Shown one piece after another: positions 1 to 9,916 of a DNA stretch of 64,000 bases; within the stretch, counting starts at the first letter, position 1, and each line of letters opens with the position of its first letter. A program made the translations under genes and the position numbers. This DNA comes from an uncultured Myxococcales bacterium (GTDB taxonomy: Bacteria > Myxococcota_A > UBA9042 > DTJE01). Location: assembly GCA_903936705.1 (NCBI GenBank), contig CAIZWN010000075.1, positions 1 through 64,000 of the forward strand, written 5' to 3'. The notes beneath the pieces are model-generated. The model did not search any database. It was not told where the DNA came from and saw only the letters and a list, made by a program, of their open reading frames with translations.

Positions 1-1370
1 ATGATCTCCGAGGACCCGAATGAAGGATACTCCGGGTTCTGGACGACACTGCGCGAAAACACCTCGCTGTCGGTCCGGAACACCGGCATCAGCGCTACGC
101 TGTCGACTGCCATGGTCTTGCCGGCGTCATCAACGGCATTCTCGATCTGGTGGGCGATCTTGTTCAAAGGGTCTGCCAGGATGGTCAGACCATCCGTGTT
201 GGTTGTCGTGGCGGGAACGACAACCACTCGCGTCATGACACCATTCTCAAGCGCCACGTACGCACGGACACCGCGATCTTCTGCAGGCACGGCGGTGGCG
301 TCCGGGTCAACACCCAGCGTCACCATGACTATTGCCTTGGCAGGGGCCGACATCAGCAGGTCACTAATCCCAAGGTGCTGGTACAACAGATTGCCCGACC
401 CATCCATTCCAACAACAGGAGCGTTCACGTCAATACGATTCAAGGCATCGTCAAAGACGGCAACCGATGCCGGGCGCGCAAGCGGAACGTAGACGAATTT
501 CTTGTCGGGCGTCGCGACAGGGGCACCCAGAATCAGGGACCCCTGCTGGGTAGCACCCTGGGTCGGGCAGCCAGGCAGGGCAACCCCGTCTTCCTCGGCA
601 GGCAAATCCATTGCCTTCACGAAAAGCCCGCCTGCATCGGAAACCGACTTGGCCAGGTCGATGCGCGCAATGGAATCCCCAGTCGCACCAGCCAATGCCA
701 CCCAGGCCACCGTGCCATCAGGTCCCACCGAGAATGCCCTCGGTGCAGATGGAAGTGGCCATGTTCGTTCGCCGGTCCGTGGCTGGGTCGTCTGGGAACG
801 GGATTCAAGAGGAAAGGCCGCAATTCCAACAAGAGAGCTGCAGTTGTATGAAAGCACTACCGACAATACCGGTTCGCCGCCACCGGACGGCACTATCGGG
901 GAAACGACCATGTCGATTGGCACACATGGCAACGGCGCACGCTGTGGCACAAAACCTTGAGTCTTCTCGCTGGGCTTCAACCAGGCCAGGGCTGGTCCGC
1001 CCGAGGCATCGTCAACCGACAGTGTGACCAGAACCAGATCTGAACCCGGCGTAGCCCGAACCTGAATCGGCCGGCCATCCAACGACAGTGGCGTGAATCC
1101 AGGCTCGAAAGGATCGGCGTCAAAATGACGGCCAGACGGCGCTGACGCAATCGATAGCCCACCAGCATCGCCGTCCACGACCCAGGTGGTAACATCGACG
1201 TCGGAATCATCGCACTTCGACCGCTCTACCGGTATCCCTGTGGTATCCGCGCACGTCACTGCCATGGATAAGGGGAGGCGCACAATGCGAGTGGGGTCGT
1301 TGGTGGTACTGGAACATGCGGGAACACCCAGAACGGCGAATACCGCCGCGAATACAACGAATCTATTCAC
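1..1370 (-). CDS. Lipoprotein of unknown function (3' end outside window)
   Basis: The frame is open from a GTG codon at 1370 to the window edge (456 codons, no stop), so the C-terminus is missing. The product begins with a short basic segment and a hydrophobic stretch ending in a lipobox (GVPAC, Cys at residue 19), which predicts a lipid-anchored envelope protein. The GTG overlaps the TGA of the upstream gene (GTGA, 1367-1370), so the two are probably translationally coupled. The body has no motif I can assign. Segments such as KFVYVPLARPASVAVFDD resemble strands of a beta-propeller, the fold suggested for its partner, but this is weak. Third codon positions are GC-rich as in neighbouring genes, which supports a real gene. 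Confidence 0.85.
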   Translation of the reverse strand, partial: MNRFVVFAAVFAVLGVPACSSTTNDPTRIVRLPLSMAVTCADTTGIPVERSKCDDSDVDVTTWVVDGDAGGLSIASAPSGRHFDADPFEPGFTPLSLDGRPIQVRATPGSDLVLVTLSVDDASGGPALAWLKPSEKTQGFVPQRAPLPCVPIDMVVSPIVPSGGGEPVLSVVLSYNCSSLVGIAAFPLESRSQTTQPRTGERTWPLPSAPRAFSVGPDGTVAWVALAGATGDSIARIDLAKSVSDAGGLFVKAMDLPAEEDGVALPGCPTQGATQQGSLILGAPVATPDKKFVYVPLARPASVAVFDDALNRIDVNAPVVGMDGSGNLLYQHLGISDLLMSAPAKAIVMVTLGVDPDATAVPAEDRGVRAYVALENGVMTRVVVVPATTTNTDGLTILADPLNKIAHQIENAVDDAGKTMAVDSVALMPVFRTDSEVFSRSVVQNPEYPSFGSSEI

Positions 1371-2593
1371 GGCAGCCTCTTGATTTCCTTGTGATATTCA
1401 GGATCATCCGGGTTCAGGGCGACAACGCTTACCTTTTGTTCCTCGAAGTCTGCAACGAAGGCCCTTTCAGCAGCGATTGCCACCCCATACGGTCCCTGTC
1501 CTACAGGAATGCGATCGACCACTGCGGGAATGGCCGGGTCAACCACATAAAGCGAGTCACCCGCAAAATCGGTCACGTAGACAAGCTCTGTGCCGCCGGT
1601 CGGAGCGTACACGGCGACACCGGACGGCAAACCGGCCAGCGCCACGAAAGTCCTGAGAACCGGTCGCCCATCGGCGGGAACATCAAAAATTGCCAGCGAG
1701 GGGGGCGAGCGGAAGGCCGCGTATAAAACGGTAGCGTGGGCAGACAAGACCATGCCTCGGAAGTAGTCCCCCGACGCTGCCGACTGTGCGACAACGATCG
1801 GATCCTGGGCCAACGCCTTCCATTTTCCGTTCTGGTAGCCTGCTGCCATGACGTGCAGTTCGCTCTTGCCCCTGTTGCTGGCCAGAAGGACGCGCTGCGT
1901 GTCAGACAGCTTCAATTCGATCATGGTGTGCAAACCTGCATCGAACACCTGGTAGTCCTGGTAGACGGGCATCTCACCATCGCGAATGGAAAAAACCAGA
2001 ATCACCCCGTCCTGCAGGCTGCCTACGTACAGCGGCCGCTCGATGCCGGCTGGACGGTCGCCATCGGCAGGCACTGTAATCGGAGCCCCTATTGCAATCG
2101 CGAAAGGGTCCCTGGTATCGACCGAATCACCATCGGCATTCTTTGCCAGGCCCTCCAGCTTGATGCTGCGTTCAGATCCGCAACGGCGACGCCCGTCAGA
2201 CAAGACCGCCCCGCACGAGAGCACAGCCTTCCCGTTCTGGTCACGGGACAAATCGATAACCGCAAGGGTGCTGCCGTCACGTATCGGCAGGATCATCCTG
2301 GTCGGCTTGCCGTCATTCAGCTCGAAGACCGGGTCGCCGGCAAACGATCCTACCTCGACGCCAGATGCGCCCAGAATGGTCAGGTCAGTCGCATCAATGG
2401 GGGTTACCCAGCCGTACTGCCACCTGCTGTCGAAGTTCGTCGAAACTACGTAAACGGTGTCCCCTGCCGGGTCGGCAACCAACTGGGTTGGATACGAGAA
2501 CTTCGAAGTGTCCGGCACCTCGCCGCGGACCTGGTTGCACGCAGCCATGACCACCATGGCCAACAGCGCCAGACGCCTCAAGATCCGTTCCAT
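1367..2593 (-). CDS. Lipoprotein with YVTN-like beta-propeller repeats
   Basis: This 408-residue protein starts at the ATG at 2593, which follows a GAGGTGG ribosome site; an in-frame start at 2638 would put an unlikely extension before the signal. Residues 1-19 form a lipoprotein signal (lipobox VMAAC, Cys19). Repeated hydrophobic strands with Asp turns (GDTVYVVS, LVYVTDFAGDSLYVVDP, RAFVADFEEQKVSVVALN) are typical of YVTN/NHL-like beta-propellers, which usually act as extracellular binding or scaffold domains. It lies 84 bp downstream of ppdK and overlaps the next lipoprotein by 4 bp. The ligand is unknown. The lipoprotein call is strong; the propeller call is moderate. Confidence 0.85.
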   Translation of the reverse strand: MERILRRLALLAMVVMAACNQVRGEVPDTSKFSYPTQLVADPAGDTVYVVSTNFDSRWQYGWVTPIDATDLTILGASGVEVGSFAGDPVFELNDGKPTRMILPIRDGSTLAVIDLSRDQNGKAVLSCGAVLSDGRRRCGSERSIKLEGLAKNADGDSVDTRDPFAIAIGAPITVPADGDRPAGIERPLYVGSLQDGVILVFSIRDGEMPVYQDYQVFDAGLHTMIELKLSDTQRVLLASNRGKSELHVMAAGYQNGKWKALAQDPIVVAQSAASGDYFRGMVLSAHATVLYAAFRSPPSLAIFDVPADGRPVLRTFVALAGLPSGVAVYAPTGGTELVYVTDFAGDSLYVVDPAIPAVVDRIPVGQGPYGVAIAAERAFVADFEEQKVSVVALNPDDPEYHKEIKRLP

Positions 2594-2677
2594 TCCCACC
2601 TCGTGACGGGCGCTATGGCCCGCCAGGGAACGGGTCACCGACCGACCTGCAATCGATCGGCAACCCAGGACTGCACC

Positions 2678-5431
2678 CTACCCTTCCTTCGCGCCGCCCA
2701 ACGCCGCCTGCGCGGCAGCAACACGCGCGACTGGAACCCGGTAGGGAGAACAGGATACATAGTTCAAACCAATATTATGGCACTTCGTAATCGAGTGCGG
2801 CTCGCCGCCGTGCTCGCCGCAAATACCGAGCTTGATGTTCGGCCGTGTCGTGCGGCCGCGTTCTACGGCCAGACGCACCAGTTCGGCGATGCCATCGTCG
2901 AGGCTGACGAATGGGTCCACCTTCAGGATGCCCTTGTCGTTCGACAGGTAGACGGGCATGAACTTGCCGTAATCGTCACGGCTCATGCCGAAGCCCATCT
3001 GGGTCAGATCGTTGGTGCCGAAACTGAAGAACTCGGCTACCTCGGCGATGCTGGCTGCCATGACGGCGGCCCGCGGTACCTCGATCATGGTGCCTACCAG
3101 ATAGTCGACCTTGACGCCCTTTTCAGCAAACACCTTTTCGGCGGTCAAGCGGACGATCGCTTCCTGGTGCTTCAGTTCGTTCACGTGACCGACCAGCGGA
3201 ATCATGATCTCGGGATGGACGTCACGACCTTCCATCTTGAGGTCGCATGCCGCTTCCAGGATGGCGCGAGCCTGCATCTCGGTGATTTCGGGATACGTGA
3301 TCCCAAGGCGACACCCGCGATGGCCCAGCATCGGATTGAACTCGTGCAAATCCTCGATGCGCTTCTTGATATGAGCAAGAGGAATGCCGGTCTTCTCGGC
3401 GAATTCGACCTGCTTCTTCTCGTCCTGCGGCAGGAACTCGTGCAGCGGAGGGTCGATTGTCCGGATGGTTACCGGGCGGCCTTCCATTGCCTTGAAAATG
3501 CCGTAGAAGTCCGAGCGCTGCAGGGGCAGCAACTCGTCCAGCGCCTTGCGGCGATCGACTTCCGTCTCGGCCATGATCATCTTGCGCATCGACGTGATGC
3601 GATCACCCTCGAAGAACATATGTTCCGTACGGCACAGGCCGATGCCCTCGGCGCCGAAGGCGACGGCCAAGGCAGCCTCGCCCGGGGCGTCGGCGTTCGT
3701 GCGGACACCCAGAGTGCGGTACTTGTCGGCCAGCGTCATCAGGCGTGCGAAACGCCTGTAGTCGGGCGCGTCTTCAGCCTTCAGCGTCTTGTCCTTCAGG
3801 ACCTGCAGAACCTCGGATGGCGCCGTTTTGATTGCACCCAGGAACACCTCGCCGGACGAACCGTCCAAAGACAGCCAGTCGCCTTCCTTGGCAAGGTGCG
3901 GCCCGACCTTCAACGTCCGAGCCTTGTAGTCGACTTCCAGCACGCCACATCCGGCTACGCAGACCTTGCCGCGCTGCCTGGCGACCAGCGCAGCGTGAGA
4001 CGTCATGCCGCCCCGGCACGTCAGGATGCCCTCGGCCTGCTCCATGCCCTTGATGTCCTCGGGTGATGTCTCGATGCGCACCAGAATCGTCTGGCCCAGA
4101 ACCTTCTTGCCATGCTTGTCAGTCGTTGCCCATTCGTCACGCTTGGCCGCCATCTCGTCGCTGAAAAACACGATGCGACCCGATGCGGCACCGGGACCGG
4201 CGTTCAGACCCCTGGCGATCATTTGACCATCATCGACGGCCTTCTTGCGGGCAAAACGGTCGAAGATCGGCCTCAGCAGGTAGGTAACACCGTCGGCCTC
4301 GACGTGGTTCAGGACGTTTTCTTCGGATGTCAGGCCTTCATCCAGCATCTCGACGCCGATACGAATAGCGGCTAGAGGCGTGGACTTGCCGTCGCGGCAC
4401 TGCAGGAAATACAGCTTGCCGTTCTCGATTGTGAATTCGAGGTCCTGCATCCAACCGTAGTGTTTCTCAAGCGTTATCTTGGAATCCAGCAACTCGTGAT
4501 AGGCGTGGGCCATCACGTTTTCGAGTTCAGCTATCTTCAATGGCGTCCGGATGCCGGCGACGACATCCTCGCCCTGGGCGTTCATCAGGAATTCACCGAT
4601 GAATTCGTTCTCACCCGTGCCTGGGTCACGCGTAAAGCAGACTCCCGTGCCCGAGTCGAGACCCATGTTGCCGAAGACCATGGTCTGGATGTTGACTGCC
4701 GTGCCCCAGACATCCGGAATGCGATACAGCTTGCGATACTCGATAGCGCGCTCGTTCGTCCAGGAATCGAAAACGGAATTGATCGACAGCTTCAACTGTG
4801 TCCACGGATCCGTCGGGAACGGCTTGCCGGTGAACTTCAGGACGATTTCCTTCTGCAGTCGCACAACCTCTGCCAGTTCGGCCTCGCCCAGATCGGTGTC
4901 CAGCTTCTTGCCGGCCTTGTGCTTGACCGCCTCAAGGATCTCCTCGAAGGGGTCGTGTTCGCCCTTTTTCGCCTTCATGCCCAGGACGACGTCTCCGAAC
5001 ATCTTGATGAAGCGGCGGTAGGAATCCAGGGCAAAACGGCGGTTGCCGGTCAGCTTTGCGATGCCTTCAAGGGTATCGTCGTTAAGGCCAAGATTCAGGA
5101 CCGTGTCCATCATGCCCGGCATCGACGCGCGAGCGCCCGAACGGACCGACACCAGCAGCGGGTTGGCCACGTTGCCCAAACCCTTGCCAGTGGTTGTCTC
5201 CAGCCACTTCACGGCGTCTAGAATCTGTTCCTCGAGCCCTGCAGCCCACGTGTTTCCATTCTGGAAGTAGTTGACGCAGGTTTCAGTTGTGATGGTGAAA
5301 CCGGGAGGAACAGCCAGGCCGATTTTGCACATTTCGGCAAGGTTGCCGCCTTTTCCGCCCAGGAGGTTACGCAACTCACGACTGCCTTCGGCCAAGTCTT
5401 TCGAGAACTTGTAGACGTACTTCGCACCCAT
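2678..5431 (-). CDS. ppdK: Pyruvate, phosphate dikinase
   Basis: The enzyme interconverts pyruvate, ATP and phosphate with phosphoenolpyruvate, AMP and pyrophosphate in the cytoplasm. The start chosen is the ATG at 5431 (917 residues) because GAGGTGA lies just upstream and the protein then begins with the family's N-terminal nucleotide-binding segment (LLGGKGGNLAEM, about residues 23-34). The phosphorylated histidine is in GGMTSHAALVARQ (His479). The C-terminal pyruvate-binding barrel shows GIGLCRTEHMFFEG and the GICGEHGGEP region that carries the catalytic Cys. It starts 4 bp after the glyS stop, so glyQ-glyS-ppdK is one transcription unit; I recall the same order in several deltaproteobacteria. 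Upstream in-frame codons reach 5719 but lie inside glyS and are not used. Confidence 0.97.
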   Translation of the reverse strand: MGAKYVYKFSKDLAEGSRELRNLLGGKGGNLAEMCKIGLAVPPGFTITTETCVNYFQNGNTWAAGLEEQILDAVKWLETTTGKGLGNVANPLLVSVRSGARASMPGMMDTVLNLGLNDDTLEGIAKLTGNRRFALDSYRRFIKMFGDVVLGMKAKKGEHDPFEEILEAVKHKAGKKLDTDLGEAELAEVVRLQKEIVLKFTGKPFPTDPWTQLKLSINSVFDSWTNERAIEYRKLYRIPDVWGTAVNIQTMVFGNMGLDSGTGVCFTRDPGTGENEFIGEFLMNAQGEDVVAGIRTPLKIAELENVMAHAYHELLDSKITLEKHYGWMQDLEFTIENGKLYFLQCRDGKSTPLAAIRIGVEMLDEGLTSEENVLNHVEADGVTYLLRPIFDRFARKKAVDDGQMIARGLNAGPGAASGRIVFFSDEMAAKRDEWATTDKHGKKVLGQTILVRIETSPEDIKGMEQAEGILTCRGGMTSHAALVARQRGKVCVAGCGVLEVDYKARTLKVGPHLAKEGDWLSLDGSSGEVFLGAIKTAPSEVLQVLKDKTLKAEDAPDYRRFARLMTLADKYRTLGVRTNADAPGEAALAVAFGAEGIGLCRTEHMFFEGDRITSMRKMIMAETEVDRRKALDELLPLQRSDFYGIFKAMEGRPVTIRTIDPPLHEFLPQDEKKQVEFAEKTGIPLAHIKKRIEDLHEFNPMLGHRGCRLGITYPEITEMQARAILEAACDLKMEGRDVHPEIMIPLVGHVNELKHQEAIVRLTAEKVFAEKGVKVDYLVGTMIEVPRAAVMAASIAEVAEFFSFGTNDLTQMGFGMSRDDYGKFMPVYLSNDKGILKVDPFVSLDDGIAELVRLAVERGRTTRPNIKLGICGEHGGEPHSITKCHNIGLNYVSCSPYRVPVARVAAAQAALGGAKEG

Positions 5432-5435
5432 CACG

Positions 5436-7583
5436 TCACCTCGTTGAAATTCTGCCGAATTCGGCAAACCAATCGAAGAGTGCCTGAACGCGCTGAAGCA
5501 GTGCAAGCCGCGCCAGCCGCAGGCCCTCGTCGGCCTCGATGAGTACGGGTACCCCGTCACGTCCGGTCCCGAAGAACCGCGACAGGGGATCCCGGAAGGA
5601 ATAGAGAGCCGCCAGGAGCGGGCCATACGACCCTGACTCCCTGGCCTGATGGTAGGCTCCCAGAGCACCGATGCGCGTGGATTCGACGGCCTTTTCAAGG
5701 TCGTGCGCCAGCGCATCACCGTGGTCGTCGTCGGTGGTCAGCAACCCGGCAGCCCGCGCATCGTCGCGCCAGCCAGGGACTTTCTCGTCGGCCTGCTTCA
5801 GCAGATTGCCGACTCGCTTGAACACGTTGTCAAGGAAGTCACGAAAGTCCGATGTTCCGCCTGCGAACTCGGCCAGGGCCCGTGCGCGAATCGCCAGATC
5901 GCCGGGTGCGCCGGACGACAGCAGTGGCACGATGGCGTTGGCGAAGTCGGTTGGAACGTCGAAGTCCTCGGCCAGGATGCCGCGAAACCGATCCTCGAAA
6001 AATGCGCACAACTGCGGGATGAGGTCAGCGGACTTCTCATCCTGGATTTGGGCCAGAAGGCTACCCATCGAAATGCTTTGCAATTCGGGACGCCCCATGC
6101 AGATTCGCAGCAGGCCAATCGCTGCCCTGCGCAATGCCAGCGGGTCCCTTGAGCCGGTCGGGATGGAACCTGCCTTGAAACAACGGTAGATGCTGTCGAG
6201 ACGGTCCGAAACGGCCAGGATGGCGCCGGCAGCGGTCGATGGAATCGCGTCACCCGAGAATCGTGGAAGGTAGTGTTCACGTATGGCAGTGGCGACCGGA
6301 GTCTCGGGATCACCCTGCGGCCTGGCGTAATAGGCACCCATGATTCCTTGCAACTCGGGAAACTCGCCAACCATCGCAGACATCAGGTCGGCCTTTGCCA
6401 GGTCGGCGGCCTCACCGGCAGTCGCCCGGGTACTATCATCAACGCCGGAAGCGATATCGCACAACCTTCTGGCCAGGTCGCGCACCCATGTCGACTTGAC
6501 GGCCATGTCGCCGACACCCTTCAGGAAAAGGCGCTCGGGCAGGCGGGCCCGCATCGCTTCAAGCCCGTGCTTGCGGTCCACCTCGTGGAAAAAGCGGGCA
6601 TCGAACAGGCGAGCTGCCAGCACTCGCTGGTTGCCGCGCGCCACAACGGCCATATCCCTGGCCTTGGTGTTGCTGACTACGCCGAAGGACGGCATCAGGC
6701 GCCCCTGGTCATCCTCCATCGCGAAAAAACGCTGATGCGAGCCCATCGCGGTCACAAGGACCTCGCGGGGAAGGCGCAGGAAGTCCTCGTCGAACCTGGC
6801 GATCGCGAACACCGGCGACTCGACCAGATTTGCGACTTCGTTCAGCAGCCCCTCGTTCTTCAGGAAACGGCACCCGTTGGCGACCTCGGCAGCATCCATT
6901 GCAGCAACAATGGTCGATCTGCGAATTGACGACACCGGTTCCACACCACGCGACCGCAGAGTGCTTTCGTACGCCGATGGTTCAGGCAGTTCAACAGCGT
7001 CCGGAAACAGGAACCGGTGACCCCGAGTGGAACGCCCCGATCCGATCCCGGCGAACTCGAACGGCACCACATCGGAACCAAGCAGGCACACTATCCAATG
7101 GATGGGGCGCACAAACGGACCGATCGACGAACCCCATCGCATTGACTTGGGAAAGGCCACCCGGGCCAGAATCGCAGGAAGCGAGTCGGAAAGGACCAAG
7201 GCTGTTGGGCGCCCCAACACCATCTTCCGGACGGCGACCACTTCTCCCTTGGGACCTGTGACGCGCACAAGGTCTGCCACTGCCACGCCACGCGAACGGG
7301 CAAACCCCTCGACTACCTTCGTCGGAGCGCCTTGGCTATCAAAGGCTGCACTGACCGCCGGGCCGGTGATGACCTCCTCACGATCCGCCTGGACCGATGG
7401 GATTCCCGCAAGCCTTACCGCAAGGCGGCGCGGCGTCGCGAAAAGCTCGACCCCGTTGGCAACCAGCCCCGCTGACGAAAGCGCCTCGGTCAGCAGGCGG
7501 CCAAGATCCGCAACACCGTTATCCAGCATGCGAGCCGGAATCTCCTCGGTGCCGATCTCCAGAAGGAGGTCTCTGGTCTCCAT
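5436..7583 (-). CDS. glyS: Glycine--tRNA ligase beta subunit
   Basis: This is the beta subunit of the alpha2beta2 glycyl-tRNA synthetase, which charges tRNA-Gly. The 715-residue length is normal for the family. The N-terminus (METRDLLLEIGTEEIPARML) is the classic start of GlyS, so the ATG at 7583 is preferred over one 11 codons upstream; GGAGG lies about 12 bp before it. RDPLALRRAAIGLLRI marks the HD-like central region, and the last roughly 120 residues fit the helical DALR anticodon-binding domain. It follows glyQ by 57 bp and precedes ppdK by 4 bp. The separate alpha and beta genes are the usual bacterial arrangement. No damage is visible. Confidence 0.97.
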   Translation of the reverse strand: METRDLLLEIGTEEIPARMLDNGVADLGRLLTEALSSAGLVANGVELFATPRRLAVRLAGIPSVQADREEVITGPAVSAAFDSQGAPTKVVEGFARSRGVAVADLVRVTGPKGEVVAVRKMVLGRPTALVLSDSLPAILARVAFPKSMRWGSSIGPFVRPIHWIVCLLGSDVVPFEFAGIGSGRSTRGHRFLFPDAVELPEPSAYESTLRSRGVEPVSSIRRSTIVAAMDAAEVANGCRFLKNEGLLNEVANLVESPVFAIARFDEDFLRLPREVLVTAMGSHQRFFAMEDDQGRLMPSFGVVSNTKARDMAVVARGNQRVLAARLFDARFFHEVDRKHGLEAMRARLPERLFLKGVGDMAVKSTWVRDLARRLCDIASGVDDSTRATAGEAADLAKADLMSAMVGEFPELQGIMGAYYARPQGDPETPVATAIREHYLPRFSGDAIPSTAAGAILAVSDRLDSIYRCFKAGSIPTGSRDPLALRRAAIGLLRICMGRPELQSISMGSLLAQIQDEKSADLIPQLCAFFEDRFRGILAEDFDVPTDFANAIVPLLSSGAPGDLAIRARALAEFAGGTSDFRDFLDNVFKRVGNLLKQADEKVPGWRDDARAAGLLTTDDDHGDALAHDLEKAVESTRIGALGAYHQARESGSYGPLLAALYSFRDPLSRFFGTGRDGVPVLIEADEGLRLARLALLQRVQALFDWFAEFGRISTR

Positions 7584-7640
7584 AACGTCCTTGTCCTCCG
7601 GGCCGCAGCAAAACAAGTCGCCGCGGGAGGGGTCGCAAGA

Positions 7641-8492
7641 TCAGGCCCCGTCTGGACCTTCCAGATATGCCTTTGCGCAGCCGCGAGCAAGCGCCCTGAC
7701 GCGCCCGATATACGACTGGCGTTCGGTCACCGAGATGGCGCTGCGCGCGTCCAGGACGTTGAAGGCATGCGAACACTTCATGCAGTAGTCGTAGGCCGGC
7801 AAAGCCTGGTCATCCATGCCCAGCAGGCGCTGGCACTCGGCCTCGTAGCGGTTGAACAGGTCGAAATGCATCGGAACGTCAGCCCGCTCGAAGTTGTACT
7901 TGCTGAACTCGACCTCGGAACGGTGGTGAACGTCACCGTACTTGACGCCGTGTCCCCATTCCAGGTCATAGACGTTGTCGATGCCTGACAGGTACATCGT
8001 GATGCGTTCCAGGCCGTAGGTAAGTTCAGCCGTAACCGGATTCAGATCATAGCCACCGCACTGCTGGAAGTACGTAAACTGCGTGACTTCCATGCCATCC
8101 ACCCAGACTTCCCATCCCAACCCCCAGGCGCCCAGGGTTGGAGACTCCCAGTCGTCCTCGACGAACCGGATGTCGTGTTCGCGAGGGTCGATGCCCAGTG
8201 CGTAAAGGCTCTCGAGATACAGTTCCTGCACATTCAGCGGGGCCGGCTTCAGAACCACCTGGAACTGGTAGTAGTGCTGAAGGCGGAATGGGTTGTCGCC
8301 ATATCGACCATCGGTGGGACGTCGAGAAGGTTCAACATAGGCGCAGTTCCACGGCTTGGGGCCAAGGCAGCGCAGAAACGTCTTGGGATTGAAGGTCCCG
8401 GCGCCCTTTTCAAGATCGTACGGCTGGGTGATCAGGCAGCCCCGCTGGGCCCAGAACTGTTGCAGCCTGAGAATCACGTCCTGGAACGTCAT
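7641..8492 (-). CDS. glyQ: Glycine--tRNA ligase alpha subunit
   Basis: This is the catalytic alpha subunit of heterotetrameric glycyl-tRNA synthetase, 283 residues. The start [19 protein letters not shown] and the block [19 protein letters not shown] are near-invariant in Gly[21 protein letters not shown] and TYFQQCGG contain the class II adenylate-forming site. The gene heads the glyQ-glyS-ppdK unit. A sigma70-like promoter lies 25-53 bp upstream. Identification is secure from motif identity alone. Confidence 0.98.
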   Translation of the reverse strand: MTFQDVILRLQQFWAQRGCLITQPYDLEKGAGTFNPKTFLRCLGPKPWNCAYVEPSRRPTDGRYGDNPFRLQHYYQFQVVLKPAPLNVQELYLESLYALGIDPREHDIRFVEDDWESPTLGAWGLGWEVWVDGMEVTQFTYFQQCGGYDLNPVTAELTYGLERITMYLSGIDNVYDLEWGHGVKYGDVHHRSEVEFSKYNFERADVPMHFDLFNRYEAECQRLLGMDDQALPAYDYCMKCSHAFNVLDARSAISVTERQSYIGRVRALARGCAKAYLEGPDGA

Positions 8493-8516
8493 TGGTGCCT
8501 CCCTCGGGGCGGCGCA

Positions 8517-8545
8517 AAGTTATCAGAGGATGGCAGTAGGCGCAA
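8517..8545 (-). promoter_or_regulatory. Predicted promoter of glyQ-glyS-ppdK
   Basis: On the minus strand a -35 box TTGCGC (8540-8545) is separated by 17 bp from a -10 box TAACTT (8517-8522), preceded by TGA. Transcription would begin about 15 bp before the glyQ start region. This is a pattern match only. Confidence 0.5.
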
Positions 8546-8573
8546 GGGAGAGCCATGAGAAGCCTACCCAATT

Positions 8574-9656
8574 TCAGGGCGCCGGTTCAGGTCCCGGATC
8601 GACACCGGCAAGAGTTGCAGCAGCCCACAGTCCGGCAGGCGTCTTCGGACAATCGACCGCGAGACTGGATAGCCGCGACACGAATGCCGCCTGATCGCCG
8701 GACGCCTTTGCTGCGGTGGCAGCGCGAAGGCGTGCCAGAGGCGCACGCGAGTCTTTCGGGTAGGTCCCGACGAAAAGGTCGTACCACTCGGCCACAACCA
8801 AGCCGGCATCCCCTGCCCGAACGGCGACCTCGGCGCGCAGGAATGCAGCATCTGGGTAAATCGAAAGGCTGTAGGATCCCAAAAGGAAAGACCATTCGCG
8901 CTGCGACAACAACTTCTCCAACAAGTCGGCAGCCTCGGAAGTACGACCAAGTTCCAATGCCTGTCTGGCAGCTGCCAACATCGCGTCGTTTGCCTGTGGA
9001 GAACGTCCGTGAACGTCGACAATCCTGCGGTACAAGGCCAGCGCTCTCAATCGGGCTGCCTGCGAGATATCCGGGGCCGATTCGATCAACCTGGCAGCCT
9101 GGAACAACAGGTAGGGAGACACGCCGCGAGCCGGAACGGAAAGGTACAAGCGCCTCAGAGCCTCGATGGCGGCCTCGTCCCCTCCCGAGGCGCGGCGAAG
9201 GTCTCGCAGTTCATCAGCAGCTTTCCTGGCCGCGATCTCGTCAGGGAATGAGGTCACAACCCGTTCAAGAACCCTGCCGGCAACGGCAAGATCTCCCCTG
9301 CGCAATGCCTGACCCGCGACGACCATCAGGCCGTCGGCCGACGCCTCTGGAACGGCGGCGCAGCTGCGGCCAACTGTCGCCAGTACATCCAAGGCCTCCT
9401 CGGGCCGCAATTGGCCGTCGATTGCCTTGCCCAAAGCCAGCAAGGCAGCACACCGCTCGGCAAGGGGAATGTCCGCCCTTGTAACGAACTCCCGCGCCAA
9501 CGCTTCGCCAACGGGATACTGCCGATTTCCGACGGCCGTCTCGACCGCAACAAGGGCATCGACACGGGCCCGAACGACGGGATCCCCGCCGCAACCCAAC
9601 GCAGCAGCCTCGATAACGACCAGCAGGATCAAAGCAGTTTGACGAACCACTACCAC
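8574..9656 (-). CDS. TPR-like lipoprotein
   Basis: This 360-residue protein has a lipoprotein signal (lipobox AALGC, Cys22), so it is probably anchored in an envelope membrane. The rest is almost wholly alpha-helical with degenerate TPR-like pairs (for example AARQALELGRTSEAADLLEKL and AGRVLERVVTSFPDEIAARKAAD), which suggests a scaffold. It starts at a GTG at 9656 that shares one base with the xseB stop (TAGTG), with AAGGA 6 bp before it, so it is translated with xseB. It ends 29 bp before the glyQ promoter. It is longer than BamD and lacks BamD-specific features that I can recognise. The function is unknown. Confidence 0.8.
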   Translation of the reverse strand: MVVVRQTALILLVVIEAAALGCGGDPVVRARVDALVAVETAVGNRQYPVGEALAREFVTRADIPLAERCAALLALGKAIDGQLRPEEALDVLATVGRSCAAVPEASADGLMVVAGQALRRGDLAVAGRVLERVVTSFPDEIAARKAADELRDLRRASGGDEAAIEALRRLYLSVPARGVSPYLLFQAARLIESAPDISQAARLRALALYRRIVDVHGRSPQANDAMLAAARQALELGRTSEAADLLEKLLSQREWSFLLGSYSLSIYPDAAFLRAEVAVRAGDAGLVVAEWYDLFVGTYPKDSRAPLARLRAATAAKASGDQAAFVSRLSSLAVDCPKTPAGLWAAATLAGVDPGPEPAP

Positions 9657-9916
9657 TACCTGTCCTTCAGAAACTCCTCGGCATCAATCTCCCGTGCTAC
9701 CAGCCCGTCGGGCGTAGCCATCAGGACTTCCAGCCGGGACTGTGCGCCGTCCAGTACGCACCTGGCGGCCTTCAGCAACTCGGCCCCCCGGGCATAAAGC
9801 CCGATCGACTCCTCCAGTGGAAGATTGCCCCGCTCCAAACGCTCGACTGCCAGCGCCAATTCCTTCAACAGGGTCTCGAAATCCATCGATTCGACAGGCA
9901 TTGGAGTATCGGCCAC
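9656..9916 (-). CDS. xseB: Exodeoxyribonuclease VII small subunit
   Basis: XseB is the small subunit of exonuclease VII, which degrades single-stranded DNA in both directions. The family core is clear: FETLLKELALAVERLERG, then LPLEESIGLYARGAELL, then a coiled-coil helix. I place the start at the GTG at 9916 (86 residues) because a GAGG site lies 6 bp upstream and the length matches the family; an ATG 11 codons further upstream lacks a site. The large subunit gene xseA is not in the window. The gene shares one base with the following lipoprotein. Confidence 0.9.
   Translation of the reverse strand: MADTPMPVESMDFETLLKELALAVERLERGNLPLEESIGLYARGAELLKAARCVLDGAQSRLEVLMATPDGLVAREIDAEEFLKDR

Noticed and set aside
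1736-4066. Long plus-strand open frame (776 codons)
   Set aside because: It lies antisense to ppdK and the propeller lipoprotein, crosses gene boundaries and has no motif; it is a by-product of GC-rich codon use.
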